DNA of 64,000 nt from an uncultured Collinsella sp. (GCA_902470695.1 CABRHH010000002.1:62001-126000), one strand, 5' to 3'. Positions 17,251 through 26,753 are shown, numbered from the stretch's first letter. Notes: generated from the letters alone by a model not told the origin. Numbers and translations: made by a program.

Positions 17251-17357
17251 CGAGGGTCGATTTCAGCGCGTTGATGCCCTGCCCGGCATTCCTGGCAGGG
17301 CGTTAACGCGTTCCGAGGCGGCCGGAAACCGCTTTCGACTGCCCCGGCTTAAGTTTT

Positions 17358-17485
17358 GCGATACTTGGCGATACTTAGAATCCGGCTAGGACAATGCATC
17401 CAATCGGCTGTGACCAGGCGTTTCTCCAGGAAAATAGGATTGCCCACGTCCTTCTGGCTGCTTCGCGATACTTGGCGATACTTAG
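17358..17485. repeat. 21-bp direct repeats, 107 bp apart
   Basis: The 21-base sequence GCGATACTTGGCGATACTTAG occurs at 17358-17378 and again at 17465-17485. Each copy is itself a tandem of GCGATACTTG. They flank a 86-base segment just downstream of the AlbA_2-type gene fragment and may reflect duplication at its 3' end. Confidence 0.75.
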
Positions 17486-17490
17486 CCGCG

Positions 17491-17880
17491 TCATGCCCAG
17501 AAGGGCACGTAGCGCATGTAGCGAGGGACGGCATTCTCGTCGACCGGCTTGATGAGCTGGGCCGAAACGGCGTCCTTGATGATACGTGTCGCCTGGGCCT
17601 TCTTCTCCCCGAGGCCGAACACGCGGCGCACGTCGGCGTTGCCGATCGACCCGAAGTTGACGTAGGCGAGGCACGCCTGCATGTAGCAGGTTCGGATACG
17701 GTCCTCCTTGCTCGTGAGCTCGAAGGGCATCTTTGCGAAGAGGACGGCTTTGGTGAACAGGTCCATCTGGTTTTGGACGATGGGAGCGACAAGCCCGTTC
17801 TCGCAGGTCGCGGTGATGACCTTGTCGTAGCCACTGCCGCGTTCCTCGCAGATGCCGCATTTCCTCATGAACCCGGCCAT
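17491..17880 (-). pseudogene. C-terminal fragment of an AlbA_2/RecG-like ATP-binding regulator
   Basis: About 130 codons encode the end of the family often annotated as 'ATP-binding protein/AlbA_2 domain' or RecG-like helicase. The characteristic segment is FMRKCGICEERGSGYDKV, followed by a winged-helix tail (RTCYMQACLAYVNFGSI, then EKKAQATRIIKDAVSAQLIK). Full-length members have several hundred residues with an N-terminal AlbA_2 domain, which is missing here. The + strand upstream is occupied by the Mrr gene. The fragment is therefore a relic, possibly truncated when the Mrr gene arrived. Confidence 0.6.
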
Positions 17881-17979
17881 GCGCTCCGAACGTGCTGTGG
17901 CATACTTTGAAGGGTCAAAATATTGCGAACGGCGGCTGCGTGCCTCATTCGTGGTGGTAGGGAAAGACGGTGAGTAGCT

Positions 17980-18924
17980 GTGGCTATGCCGAAGTGGCAT
18001 GAGTTCATGCGTCCGGTCATGATCGCTTTGAGTGAGACTGAGGGATCCCTCAGCTCCAAAGACCTTTGCAAATGCATGGTCTCACACTTTTCGCTCGCAG
18101 AGGAAGAGCAGGCAGAACGGTTGCCGAGCGGCCAGTTGCGTCTCTACAATCGAATGTATTGGGCAATTACAGATCTTGAGAAGGCGGGCCTCCTCTCGTA
18201 CGGCAATAAGCGCGGCACCTACCACATCACTGCAGAGGGGCGTGAGTTCCTTGCGAGACATAGCGGGCCAATCACTGCCAAAATGCTCATGGCCGAGTGC
18301 GAGTCCTTCAAGAAGTGGAGAGATGGCTATCGCACGAATAAGAAGAGCGATGCAATCCGGGCTGAGGACGATGCCGGTTCCGATTCAGAGCAACTTTCTC
18401 CGCTGGAGACCATGAATGCCGCGTATGGCGAGCTTCGAGAGGCGCTTGCGGAGGAGCTGCTCGCTGCGATTATGGACAAGGACCCATTTTTCTTTGAGCA
18501 TCTAGTAGGTAAGGTTCTGTCTGCGATGGGGTACGGCGAGCGAGGCGGATCGGTCGCGGTTACTCAGAAGAGCGGCGATGAGGGAATCGATGGCATCGTA
18601 AAGGAAGACAAGCTCGGGTTCGATAGCATCTACTACCAAGCGAAAAGATGGGAACCATCCCGCACGGTTTCTCGTCCCGATATCCAGGCTTTTGTTGGCG
18701 CTTTGTCAGGCAAGGGGGCATCGCGCGGTCTGTTTATTACGACGGCGAAGTTTTCCAGCGGGGCCCAATGTTATGTGAGGGAGCTTCATTCGCAAAAAGT
18801 CGTGCTGGTGGATGGCCGCATGCTCGCCGATTTGATGATTGACTACGGTGTTGGCGTCAGTGTGAAGTCCACGTTTGACGTAAAGGAAATCGACTCCGAC
18901 TTTTTTGAGGAAGGGATTTCCTGA
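17980..18924 (+). CDS. mrr: Mrr-type restriction endonuclease
   Basis: Mrr-type enzymes cleave methylated DNA (type IV restriction). The 314-residue product has an N-terminal Mrr_N winged-helix region (about 1-100). Its C-terminal catalytic domain has the PD-(D/E)xK-like core GDEGIDGIVKED followed by YYQAKRW (D-x(n)-QxK), as in the Mrr_cat family. The C-terminus ends with a charged SDFFEEG. The GTG at 17980 follows GGTGAG; an in-frame ATG lies 6 bases later. It sits 1 kb after a C5-methyltransferase RM pair, so its target must differ from that methylation or the host would be attacked. Confidence 0.88.
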   Translation: MAMPKWHEFMRPVMIALSETEGSLSSKDLCKCMVSHFSLAEEEQAERLPSGQLRLYNRMYWAITDLEKAGLLSYGNKRGTYHITAEGREFLARHSGPITAKMLMAECESFKKWRDGYRTNKKSDAIRAEDDAGSDSEQLSPLETMNAAYGELREALAEELLAAIMDKDPFFFEHLVGKVLSAMGYGERGGSVAVTQKSGDEGIDGIVKEDKLGFDSIYYQAKRWEPSRTVSRPDIQAFVGALSGKGASRGLFITTAKFSSGAQCYVRELHSQKVVLVDGRMLADLMIDYGVGVSVKSTFDVKEIDSDFFEEGIS

Positions 18925-19103
18925 AGAAGGGCAGCGGCTGAGGCCACATATGGACATCTGCGCGTGGCGCGTATGGATTGCTGTGCCCCCCCCTATGCAC
19001 GAGCTGCAGCGCGTGGTGCCTGCGGCGGGCTTGCGTGAAGGGGGGGGGATTCGTTGGTGCTCCGAGGGCGACCTTTCCGGTTATACGACAGTTCCTTCCT
19101 GTT

Positions 19104-19255
19104 TGCTGCAAAATCGAGGTTTTGCGAAATGCGTTTTCCATGTGCCAGTTCGCGTCCGCTTTCGGCTGAGCGCGACCTGCGGTTTTGCTGATGCCGGATG
19201 GCCCGGGGCATGCGACCGATGCGGTGCCATTTCGCAAAACCTCGATTTTGCAGCA
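19104..19255. repeat. 28-bp perfect inverted repeat enclosing 96 bp
   Basis: Arm 19104-19131 is the exact reverse complement of 19228-19255. Each arm is itself nearly palindromic (GCAAAATCGAGGTTTTGC), so each can form its own hairpin or the two can pair. The total length of 152 bp and absence of coding resembles a miniature inverted-repeat element, but no target-site duplication was identified. Confidence 0.8.
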
Positions 19256-19335
19256 GCGGGGACTGCTGCGGTGCGTAGACGGGCGCATCGGAGCCAAAAG
19301 CCGTGTCTCTCGGCTGCCCGGTTGGGCAGATTGGG

Positions 19336-19378
19336 CCGAAGGGCCTGCTCCGGGTGAGCTTTGGGGCAGGCCCTTCGG
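19336..19378. repeat. 13-bp perfect hairpin
   Basis: CCGAAGGGCCTGC (19336-19348) pairs with GCAGGCCCTTCGG (19366-19378) around a 17-base loop. It lies about 100 bases beyond the stop of the minus-strand SHOCT gene and could serve as its transcription end, although a T run is absent. Confidence 0.6.
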
Positions 19379-19474
19379 AAGGCAGGGAGATAATGGGCCA
19401 TTGCGTTCGGGATCCGGGGAACAGCTCGCTGTATGTCGCGGTCTTCGTTCGTGCACCGCGGGCAATCCGTTACA

Positions 19475-20299
19475 TTAGCCGTTGAGAATCTGTCGCTTCT
19501 TGGCGTCGAATTCCTCTTGGGTAAGAATGCCCTCATCGAGCAGGACTTTAAACCGGCGAAGTTCAGCAACGGGGTCGTTGCCTGCCCCGAGCAGGTTTGC
19601 CTCGCGATCGGAGTCCTGTGAAGGGGTGTTGGCCTGCGGCTCATTTGTAATGGCTTGGAGCTTCGAGAGGATTTCTTGGGCATGCCCGAAGCTCATTCTG
19701 TAGCTAAAGCTGTCGGTTTTGGTTTCAGCTGTGATGAGCTTCACGTACAGCGTCGGCCGAGAAGGGTTGCTAAGTGTCAGCTTGATCTGCATCGACTTGC
19801 ACGTTGACTTGGTTCTCTTTTTTCCTGTTGAGCCACCAACGATGGCACCGACGGGGCCGAACAGCAAGCCGCCGGCCACCGCGCGCCCAAGACCGCCCTT
19901 AGAGATGGAGTCTCCGTCTTCAAGTAAGTCAAATGCAACGATTTCGTTATAGCGTACAAGCGTGTAGTGCTCAGGTTTATAGCTCATATGGAATTGGTCG
20001 GCAAGCAAAAGCAGTCGATGAACATCGTCGAACAGGGCAAGTTCACTGACGGTAAACGTTTTTTCAAACGATGACCGCAGTTCCGTTATGGTTCGAAGCT
20101 CGTGTGTGGCGGTATCGATGTTATTCAAAAGAACAGGGCTAAAGATCGCATTGATATCGGAGAGATGAATTCCGGCATCAAGCGCCTCTTGCACTCCCCA
20201 TTCGCTTGCGCATGAGAGGCACACGGGGCCGTCTGCAACCGTGAGGTGCTTGGAGAACAGTCCGATTTTGCTGCCGCATACAAGACATTTCTTTGCCAT
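19475..20299 (-). CDS. Zinc-ribbon and SHOCT-domain protein, function unknown
   Basis: The 274-residue protein starts with a zinc-ribbon-like motif (KKCLVCGSKIGLFSKH and then VCLSCASEW), resembling DUF4428. A central beta-rich region contains a glycine-rich stretch (GRAVAGGLLFGPVGAIVGG) that may contact membrane. The last 30 residues are a SHOCT motif (ELRRFKVLLDEGILTQEEFDAKKRQIL), a short C-terminal oligomerisation helix pair. Such proteins are common in accessory regions and have no assigned function. It stands alone, convergent with the Mrr gene and divergent from the dCMP deaminase gene. Confidence 0.75.
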   Translation of the reverse strand: MAKKCLVCGSKIGLFSKHLTVADGPVCLSCASEWGVQEALDAGIHLSDINAIFSPVLLNNIDTATHELRTITELRSSFEKTFTVSELALFDDVHRLLLLADQFHMSYKPEHYTLVRYNEIVAFDLLEDGDSISKGGLGRAVAGGLLFGPVGAIVGGSTGKKRTKSTCKSMQIKLTLSNPSRPTLYVKLITAETKTDSFSYRMSFGHAQEILSKLQAITNEPQANTPSQDSDREANLLGAGNDPVAELRRFKVLLDEGILTQEEFDAKKRQILNG

Positions 20300-20453
20300 G
20301 GGGCCTCCCGGTGTTGTAGGGGGTATATGCGCGAATCATAGCTAAGGGCAGCGATTACTGCATTAGCTCTCAGCTAAACCTGAACGACCGGTTGACAAAC
20401 GGGCGCCGACTTTGTAAACCTAGCTGCATGAACGCCCGAGGAAGGGAAGCGCC

Positions 20454-20930
20454 ATGCCGGGTAAACGCGAGGATGTCATCAGCTGGGACGAGTTCTTCAT
20501 GCGCGCCGCCATCGCGGCGAGCCTGCGCAGCAAGGACCCGAACACCCAGGTGGGGGCCTGCATCGCCGACACCAACCAGCGCATCCTCTCGGTGGGGTAC
20601 AACGGCACGCCCTCGGGCCTCGACGACGACGAGTTCCCCTGGGGCACGGCGGACGACCCGCTGCACGACAAGCACAACTACGTGATCCACGCCGAGGCCA
20701 ACGCCATCCTCAACTACCGAGGCTCGCTCAAGGACATGGCCCGCGCCACCGTCTACGTCACCCTGTTCCCCTGTCACGAATGCGCCAAAACGCTGGTGCA
20801 AGCAGGTATCGGTGAGGTCGTGTACCTGGACGACAAATACAACGGCACCGAGGACAACCTCATTGCGAAAAACATCCTGGATCGCTGCGGGGTCAGCTAC
20901 CGCCAGGTTCGTCTGGAAGAAGGCCGGTAA
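20454..20930 (+). CDS. comEB: Deoxycytidylate (dCMP) deaminase, ComEB type
   Basis: The enzyme deaminates dCMP to dUMP for thymidylate synthesis. The 158-residue product has the zinc site of the cytidine/dCMP deaminase fold: HAEANAILN (His and catalytic Glu) and PCHECAKTLVQAGI (two Cys). It also has the nucleotide-binding NTQVGACIAD and GYNGTPSGLDD segments. Length and motif order are typical. The gene is monocistronic by spacing; a weak inverted repeat at 21093-21133 lies downstream. Confidence 0.93.
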   Translation: MPGKREDVISWDEFFMRAAIAASLRSKDPNTQVGACIADTNQRILSVGYNGTPSGLDDDEFPWGTADDPLHDKHNYVIHAEANAILNYRGSLKDMARATVYVTLFPCHECAKTLVQAGIGEVVYLDDKYNGTEDNLIAKNILDRCGVSYRQVRLEEGR

Positions 20931-21336
20931 GAGCCGGCCCTGCACCGGGTGGGATAAACCGGCCGCCGCCGTCCGCGGCGAAAAACCGACCGTTTGCCGA
21001 ATGGTGTGCTTTTGCTTGGAAATGTATCAACAACACAATCCATCTGTAGTAATGCTGCCATACATGCATATCGCAGGATATGGGAGTGAAAACCTGCCGG
21101 ATCGCATACGAGCGCGAGTGGAAAACCGGCAGGCCAGGCCTGTTGTCCCGAGGCGCCCCGCATCTGAGGTATTGAAACAAACATACCAATCTAGCTGGGC
21201 ATATTCTGCATAAAGACCATTCGGGACTTCCAGAATGACCCAGCGGTCCCATCGCGCGCTTCTTCATCATGGTACGTACGCACCCTTCTGCTGTATGGGG
21301 GTGGAGGGGGCGTCCGTATGAAGGAGGGAGAAGCAC
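20931..21336. other. Intergenic region upstream of the GH20 gene
   Basis: The 406-base gap holds a LytTR-like tandem site at its start (20968-20997) and a CCTGCCGG/CCGGCAGG inverted repeat (21093-21100 with 21126-21133). No small gene is convincing. If the site serves the GH20 gene, the mRNA leader would be long, about 300 bases. Confidence 0.5.
20968..20997 (+). promoter_or_regulatory. LytTR-like tandem site A (upstream of GH20)
   Basis: GCCGTCCGC (20968-20976), 12 bases containing an A-tract, then ACCGTTTGC (20989-20997). The half-sites are 21 bp apart. It has the same architecture as sites B, C and D, including the spacer form GAAAAACCG. Confidence 0.55.
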
Positions 21337-24300
21337 ATGCACAAACGTGCACGGCATGCGCTTGCGGCAACGATGGCTGCGGCGGCGCTTGCATTGAGCT
21401 GTTGGGGGGTAGGCTCACCTGCAGCTGCGTACGCTGAGGCAACAAATGTCGCCCTGAATAAAAAGGTGATGGTGAGCCAGGCGCCGTATGACACGCTGCC
21501 CGCCACCGCACTGGTCGATGGCGACCACGCAACCCGCTGGTCGGCCGAGGCCAAGCCCACGCAATGGGCCTATGTCGATTTGGGCGCCACCACCGAGGTG
21601 TCCCAGGTCAAGCTGTGGTGGGAGAGCGACACCGAGTACGCCACCGATTTCAACATCTACGTATCGGACAGCACCACCGATTGGGGCAAGCCGACGAAAG
21701 CCGTGACGGGTGCTAAGGGCGCCACCTCCGAGGTGACACTCGACAAGCCCGTGTCCGGCCGCTATGTGAAGCTGGAGGTCACGAAGGTCTCCAGCTACCC
21801 GAGCGTGTCCTGCGGCGAGATGGAGGTCTACGGCGAGGGTAGCGCCGAGCCTGCGCCCGAGCCGCAAAACCTCGCGCTCAAAAAGACCACGAAGGCCAAC
21901 GTCGACTACAACAAGGGCGAAAGCGGCGACCGCGCGGTCGACGGCAAGAAGGACAACACCAAAACCGACCGCTGGATGACCGAGACCAAGCCCACGGCCG
22001 AGAACCCGATGTGGGTGTACGTGGATCTGGGCGCGAGCGAGACCATCAAGTACCTGGATATCTACTGGGAGGGCAACGGCAACCACGCCGTCGACTTCAA
22101 AGTCTACGCGTCCGATTCCACCGAGGCATGGGGCGAACCGATCGTTGCCAAGACCGGCAACGATGAGGACCGCAACAGCATCACGCTCGAGACGCCCGCA
22201 ACGGGCCGCTATGTGAAGCTCGAGATCTCGAAGGAGAGCTCCGGCTGGGGTGCGTCCTGCATGGAGTTCGAGGTCTGGAACGAGGTGCCCCCGACGCCCG
22301 ACAAGCAACCGGAGGATTATCTCGACGACATCACGGTCGACCCCGTGACGGCGAGCACCAAAACGCTTTCCTACCATCTGCCCGAGGCGCCCGTCGGCTA
22401 TGAGATCACATACAACGGCACCGACTACGAGCAGGTAATCGATACCGACGGCACGATCTACCACCCCATCTCCACCGTGACGGTGAAGGCATCGTTCAAG
22501 ATCTCCAACACCGCGGACGCCACCGACTACGCCTTCCGCGAGATCGAGGTTGAGGTTCCGGGCACCATGACCGCCCCGGCGGGCGCGAACCCGGCGCCGA
22601 AGATCCTGCCCGAGCTGCGCGAGTGGGTCGGCGGCACCGGCACCTTTGCCAATGCCCGGCGCGTGCTCTATGCCGACACCTCCCTGAAGGAGATGACCGA
22701 GCAGTTCGCGAGCGACTACGCCGCGGTGACCGGCAAGACGCTCACGGTTGCCGAGGGCGCCAATGCCGGTGCCGGCGACATCCTGTTCGCCCTGACCGAC
22801 GACACCTCGCTCGGCCTGAAAGATGAGGGCTATCTGCTCTCCGCAACCGCCCAGAGCATCACCGTGACCGCCGAGGAGGTCGCCGGCGCTAACTGGGGCG
22901 GCAAGACCATCCTGCAGGGCATGAAGCAATCGGGCAACGCCACCTTCCCGGTGGGCACCTCGCGCGACTACCCGCTCTACCGCGTGCGCGGCCTGATCCT
23001 TGACGTGGGCCGCAAGACCTTCACGCTCGACTGGCTCAAGCAGATGACTCAGGAGATGGCCTGGTACAAGATGAACGACTTCCAGGTTCATCTGAACGAC
23101 AACCTCATCCCGCTGGAGAACTACACCAACGCGGGTGAGGACGCCATGCAGGCCTACTCGGGCTTCCGCCTGGAGTCCGACATCAAGAAGGGGGGCAACA
23201 ACGGGCTCAACCAGGCCGACCTCACCTCCACTGACGTGTGGTATTCCAAGGCCGACTTCAAGGAGTTCATCGAGCAGTCCAAGGCCCTGGGCGTCAACAT
23301 CGTGCCCGAGATCGACACGCCGGCGCATTCGCTGGCCCTCACCAAGGTGCGCCCCGACCTGCGCTACGGCACGAGCGGCCGTCAAAACGACCATCTCGAC
23401 CTGCGCGGCGACAAGTTCGAGCAGAGCTTGGCGTTCGTGACGAGCATCTTCAACGAGTACGTCAAGGGTGGCGACAGCGCGGTGTTTGCCGACGCCGACG
23501 TGATCCACGTGGGCGCCGACGAGTACAACGTGGGCTCCAACGCGGAGTCCAGCCCGCTGTACCGCAAGTTCGTCAACGAGATGTTCGACTACGCCTATGA
23601 GAACGGCCACACCCCGCGCGTGTGGGGCTCGCTTTCCCAGTACACCACGGGCGACGCCATCCACACCGGCGGCGAGAACGGTCGGCCCCGCGCCCAGATC
23701 AACCTCTGGAACTGGGGCTATGCCAACATGGACAAGATGTACGAGATGGGCTTCGACCTCATCGACTGCAACGACGGCCATTTCTACATCGTGCCCAACG
23801 CCGGCTACTACTACGACTACCTGAACGACGACATCTGCTACAACAACGCGCTCAACAACATCGGTTCGGTCACGATTCCCGCGGGCGACCCGCAGATCGC
23901 GGGCGGCGCCTTCGCCGTGTGGAACGACATGTGCGACATGCTGGAGAATGGCATGTCCGAGTACGATGTCTACGACCGCATCTCGAATTCCATGGGCCTG
24001 TTCGCCGCAAACGGTTGGGGCAAGGGCGCGCTCACCACGGCGCAGGCCAAGGAGCGCGCCGGCGAGCTGGCCGATGCGCCCTCCACGAACTTCGGCTACG
24101 AGGCCGAGGCCACCGAGGACGGCGTGTTCGCCCAGTGGAACATGGATGATCTGGCCGACGCCTCCGGCATGGGTCGTGACCTGGTGGCAACCGATGCCGC
24201 AATCGAGCAGGTCGACGGGCGCTCTGCGCTCAAGCTCGGCGGCGGCTCCTCCTATGCCGAGGTGAAAGACGGCACCCTCACCACGCTCGGGCTGGGCAAC

Positions 24301-26184
24301 GACCTGCGCGTGAAGGTCAAGCGCACGAGCGCCGCAACCGACGACCAGATCCTGTTCGAGTCGGCGTACGGCACCATCAAGGCCGTGCAGGGCGACACCG
24401 GCTGTGTGGGCATTACCCGTGAGAACCACGATTACTCCTTCAACTACACCCTGCCGGTGAACGAGTGGGTGGAGCTGGAGATCAAAAACGAGTTCGAGCT
24501 CACGCACCTGTACGTGAACGGCGAGCTAGTGGACACCATCGGGTCGCATGACCTCAAGAGCGTCAAGGCAACCTGCATGCTTCCGGTGGGCCGCATCGGC
24601 TCCACCGAGCATGCGTTTGAGGGCTACGTTGACGACGTGCGCCTGACCACGCAGGCTGCCGCGGGCGAGGGATACAACTCCACGATGGAGCTCGACCATG
24701 CGGTCGTCTCCGCCGAGGCCGTGCTCGCCGAGCGGGACGTGCCCGGTCTGCGTGCCCTGCTCGACCAGGCATACGAGCTGTTCGACCAGGTCAACCCCGA
24801 TAAGGACCAGATCGCCGCGCTCACCCGCCAGATCGATGAGCTTTTGCGCGCCACCGATTACGAGAAGGCCGACTACCGTCGCGTGGAGGCCTACTTGCAG
24901 CTGCAGCCTGCCGACGACGGTCAGTTTGCCGATCTGTTCACCGACGAGAGCCTTGCCCGTACGCAGGCGGCCGCCGCGATGATCCGTCCCGACCTGCCCG
25001 CCGGCATGCAGGACACCGTTGACGGCTACGAGCACGCCCTGGTGGAGGCGCTCGATGCACTTGAGCTCAAGGACGGCGGCGAGCTCGCCTTCGTCGACCC
25101 GGCGACGCTTACGGCCACCGCGAGCGACTTCCAGGCCGACGGCTCTGATCCCGCCAACGTGCTCGACGGCGACCTGGACACCATGTGGCACAGCAACTGG
25201 AACATCACCTCGGGTGAGCACTGGCTGAGCCTGGCCTCCGAGACGCCCATGAGCGTGAACGGCATCGTCTACACGCCGCGCCAGACGGGCACCAACGGCA
25301 ATATCCAGCAGTATCGCATCGAGGTCAGCACCGACGGCACCACCTTCAAGCAGGTTGCCGACGGCAAGCTCGAGGTGAAGGGCACCGATCCTATCACGCT
25401 GTCGTTCGATCGGCAGGACAACGTGCGGGCCGTGCGCCTGGTGTGGGTGAAGGGCCTGAACGGCAACGCGGCGGCCTCCGAGATCCGCCTGCTCGATGCC
25501 GCAGCGGCGCCCGACTACGAGCGCCTGCAGGCTGTGATCGACGCGGCCGAGGCGGTGTCGCGCGGCGAGAAGCCGGCGCGCTTCACCGATGCCACCTGGG
25601 ATGCCATGAAAAAGAAGCTCGCCGAGGCCAAGGCGTGCGTGAAGGACCAGACCGGCGACATCGAGAGCGTGTATGCACTGAGCGGCGAGCTGGCCATGAG
25701 CGTGGTGTCGCTGCGCCTGGACGAGGCGCCTGCGCCCGATCCGGATCCCGACGAGACGACCTTCACAGTCACGATCGACGATCGCGTGCCCGGCCATGAG
25801 GACGTGGTGCTTACGGTCAAGAAGGGCGACAAGGTTCCCGCCCAGCCCGATCCCGAGCTTGCCGGCTGGGTGTTCGGCGGCTGGTACACTGACGGTCGCG
25901 ATGGCGGCTGGCAGCATGCGTGGAACTTCGACGACCCGGTGACCTCCGACCTGCGGCTGACCGCCAAGTGGACGAAGGCCGACGGCGGCTCCGACGGCAC
26001 CGGCTCGGATAGCAACGGCGGCGGGTCCGGCGTGGAGCCGGACGCCCCGGGCTCCGCGCAGGGGTCCACGGGCGCTCTGCCGCATACCGGTGATGCCGCG
26101 CTGGCAACGGTATGTGTGGCGGCTGCCGTGGCGGCAGCAAGCGTGGGCGCCGGCGTGGCCCTGCGCCGTCGCCAGCAGCGCTAA
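21337..26184 (+). CDS. Cell-wall-anchored GH20 beta-N-acetylhexosaminidase, multidomain
   Basis: A 1615-residue secreted enzyme predicted to release terminal GlcNAc or GalNAc from host glycans. After a signal peptide (about 1-33) come two F5/8-type C (CBM32-like) domains (about 35-170 and 178-318) and a bacterial Ig-like segment. GH20b and the GH20 catalytic barrel (about 420-900) follow, with VPEIDTPAHS and the catalytic HVGADEY pair. Then come a LamG-like domain (about 925-1110), a helical region, a third F5/8 domain (about 1250-1390), a FIVAR-like helix, and an InlB-type repeat (VFGGWYTDG). It ends in the sorting signal LPHTGD, a hydrophobic helix and RRRQQR. SD AAGGAGGG precedes the start. 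Confidence 0.92.
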   Translation: MHKRARHALAATMAAAALALSCWGVGSPAAAYAEATNVALNKKVMVSQAPYDTLPATALVDGDHATRWSAEAKPTQWAYVDLGATTEVSQVKLWWESDTEYATDFNIYVSDSTTDWGKPTKAVTGAKGATSEVTLDKPVSGRYVKLEVTKVSSYPSVSCGEMEVYGEGSAEPAPEPQNLALKKTTKANVDYNKGESGDRAVDGKKDNTKTDRWMTETKPTAENPMWVYVDLGASETIKYLDIYWEGNGNHAVDFKVYASDSTEAWGEPIVAKTGNDEDRNSITLETPATGRYVKLEISKESSGWGASCMEFEVWNEVPPTPDKQPEDYLDDITVDPVTASTKTLSYHLPEAPVGYEITYNGTDYEQVIDTDGTIYHPISTVTVKASFKISNTADATDYAFREIEVEVPGTMTAPAGANPAPKILPELREWVGGTGTFANARRVLYADTSLKEMTEQFASDYAAVTGKTLTVAEGANAGAGDILFALTDDTSLGLKDEGYLLSATAQSITVTAEEVAGANWGGKTILQGMKQSGNATFPVGTSRDYPLYRVRGLILDVGRKTFTLDWLKQMTQEMAWYKMNDFQVHLNDNLIPLENYTNAGEDAMQAYSGFRLESDIKKGGNNGLNQADLTSTDVWYSKADFKEFIEQSKALGVNIVPEIDTPAHSLALTKVRPDLRYGTSGRQNDHLDLRGDKFEQSLAFVTSIFNEYVKGGDSAVFADADVIHVGADEYNVGSNAESSPLYRKFVNEMFDYAYENGHTPRVWGSLSQYTTGDAIHTGGENGRPRAQINLWNWGYANMDKMYEMGFDLIDCNDGHFYIVPNAGYYYDYLNDDICYNNALNNIGSVTIPAGDPQIAGGAFAVWNDMCDMLENGMSEYDVYDRISNSMGLFAANGWGKGALTTAQAKERAGELADAPSTNFGYEAEATEDGVFAQWNMDDLADASGMGRDLVATDAAIEQVDGRSALKLGGGSSYAEVKDGTLTTLGLGNDLRVKVKRTSAATDDQILFESAYGTIKAVQGDTGCVGITRENHDYSFNYTLPVNEWVELEIKNEFELTHLYVNGELVDTIGSHDLKSVKATCMLPVGRIGSTEHAFEGYVDDVRLTTQAAAGEGYNSTMELDHAVVSAEAVLAERDVPGLRALLDQAYELFDQVNPDKDQIAALTRQIDELLRATDYEKADYRRVEAYLQLQPADDGQFADLFTDESLARTQAAAAMIRPDLPAGMQDTVDGYEHALVEALDALELKDGGELAFVDPATLTATASDFQADGSDPANVLDGDLDTMWHSNWNITSGEHWLSLASETPMSVNGIVYTPRQTGTNGNIQQYRIEVSTDGTTFKQVADGKLEVKGTDPITLSFDRQDNVRAVRLVWVKGLNGNAAASEIRLLDAAAAPDYERLQAVIDAAEAVSRGEKPARFTDATWDAMKKKLAEAKACVKDQTGDIESVYALSGELAMSVVSLRLDEAPAPDPDPDETTFTVTIDDRVPGHEDVVLTVKKGDKVPAQPDPELAGWVFGGWYTDGRDGGWQHAWNFDDPVTSDLRLTAKWTKADGGSDGTGSDSNGGGSGVEPDAPGSAQGSTGALPHTGDAALATVCVAAAVAAASVGAGVALRRRQQR

Positions 26185-26506
26185 GCGCTTCTTGCAGCAT
26201 GTGTTGACCGCTGCTGCAACAGGGCGTTGAGCTGCGCCCATCCCCAGGACGCCTCGTCCCGTTCGCGTGCCGCAGGGCCGCGTGCGGGGCGGGGCGTTTC
26301 GCTGCGCTGCGGGACCCGCGTGGCAGCGGGACCGCACGCGCTGCACCCCTGCCTTTGGAATCACGAGGAATGCGAGCCAGTTCGCTCTCGAGCCCACAGG
26401 CCCATGCAGCTCTCCACTTTAGTGACGGAAAGTGTTCGGCATGCATAGGCATGCACGCATGTCAAGCACATGGAGCCATTTCTGCAATTAAAAGCCGCTG
26501 GTGCAG

Positions 26507-26518
26507 TGGTTGTAACCA
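26507..26518. promoter_or_regulatory. GntR-type operator 1
   Basis: TGGTTGTAACCA, a dyad of TGGT and ACCA. It closely matches the sites at 32279 and 33946, near the genes most likely controlled by the GntR/UTRA regulator of this locus. Confidence 0.6.
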
Positions 26519-26598
26519 GCTATTGCAGCTGGTAGGTACCTCTTTTTAACCCCCACAGTATCCGATACTCACCAGATAAGCTGGGAAAAGGGCTACAT

Positions 26599-26628
26599 AC
26601 CGTTCACCGACGAAAACCTACCGTTTGC
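26599..26628 (+). promoter_or_regulatory. LytTR-like tandem site B (upstream of GH35-PTS)
   Basis: ACCGTTCAC (26599-26607) and ACCGTTTGC (26620-26628) are repeated directly with a 21-bp period, separated by CGACGAAAACCT. The half-site fits the LytTR consensus [TA][AC][CA]GTTN[AG]. A possible -10 lies 50 bases after the right half-site start. Confidence 0.65.
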
Positions 26629-26753
26629 AGACCACTGCACAAGGTGAGCACATTTTTCAAAATTTGTGTCACAATAGGTCACAGCGAACGGGAACGCACT
26701 CAGCGCGTGGGTCCCGAATCGCGTGACCTATTGAGCGAATGCAAAGGAGCGGC

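Larger units (their letters stand above)
18925..19474. other. Gene-free region with long inverted repeats
   Basis: No credible gene is seen in these 550 bases. Two structures stand out: a 28-bp perfect inverted repeat (arms 19104-19131 and 19228-19255) and a 13-bp GC-rich stem (19336-19348 with 19366-19378). Confidence 0.6.
26185..26753. other. Regulatory region upstream of the GH35-PTS operon
   Basis: No gene is evident in 569 bases. The second half carries a GntR-type operator (26507-26518) and a LytTR-like site (26599-26628). A CACAAT box at 26670-26675 is a possible -10 element about 80 bases before the start codon. The first half is featureless. Confidence 0.55.

Noticed and set aside
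21415..24507. A 1030-residue open frame on the minus strand inside the GH20 gene
   Set aside because: It is antisense to a gene with clear GH20 and carbohydrate-binding domains. Its composition (A, V, G, H, R, L) is that of a GC-rich shadow frame without motifs.
24526..26397. A 623-residue minus-strand frame over the end of the GH20 gene
   Set aside because: Same reasons: antisense to conserved domains and the LPHTG signal, with no recognisable protein features.
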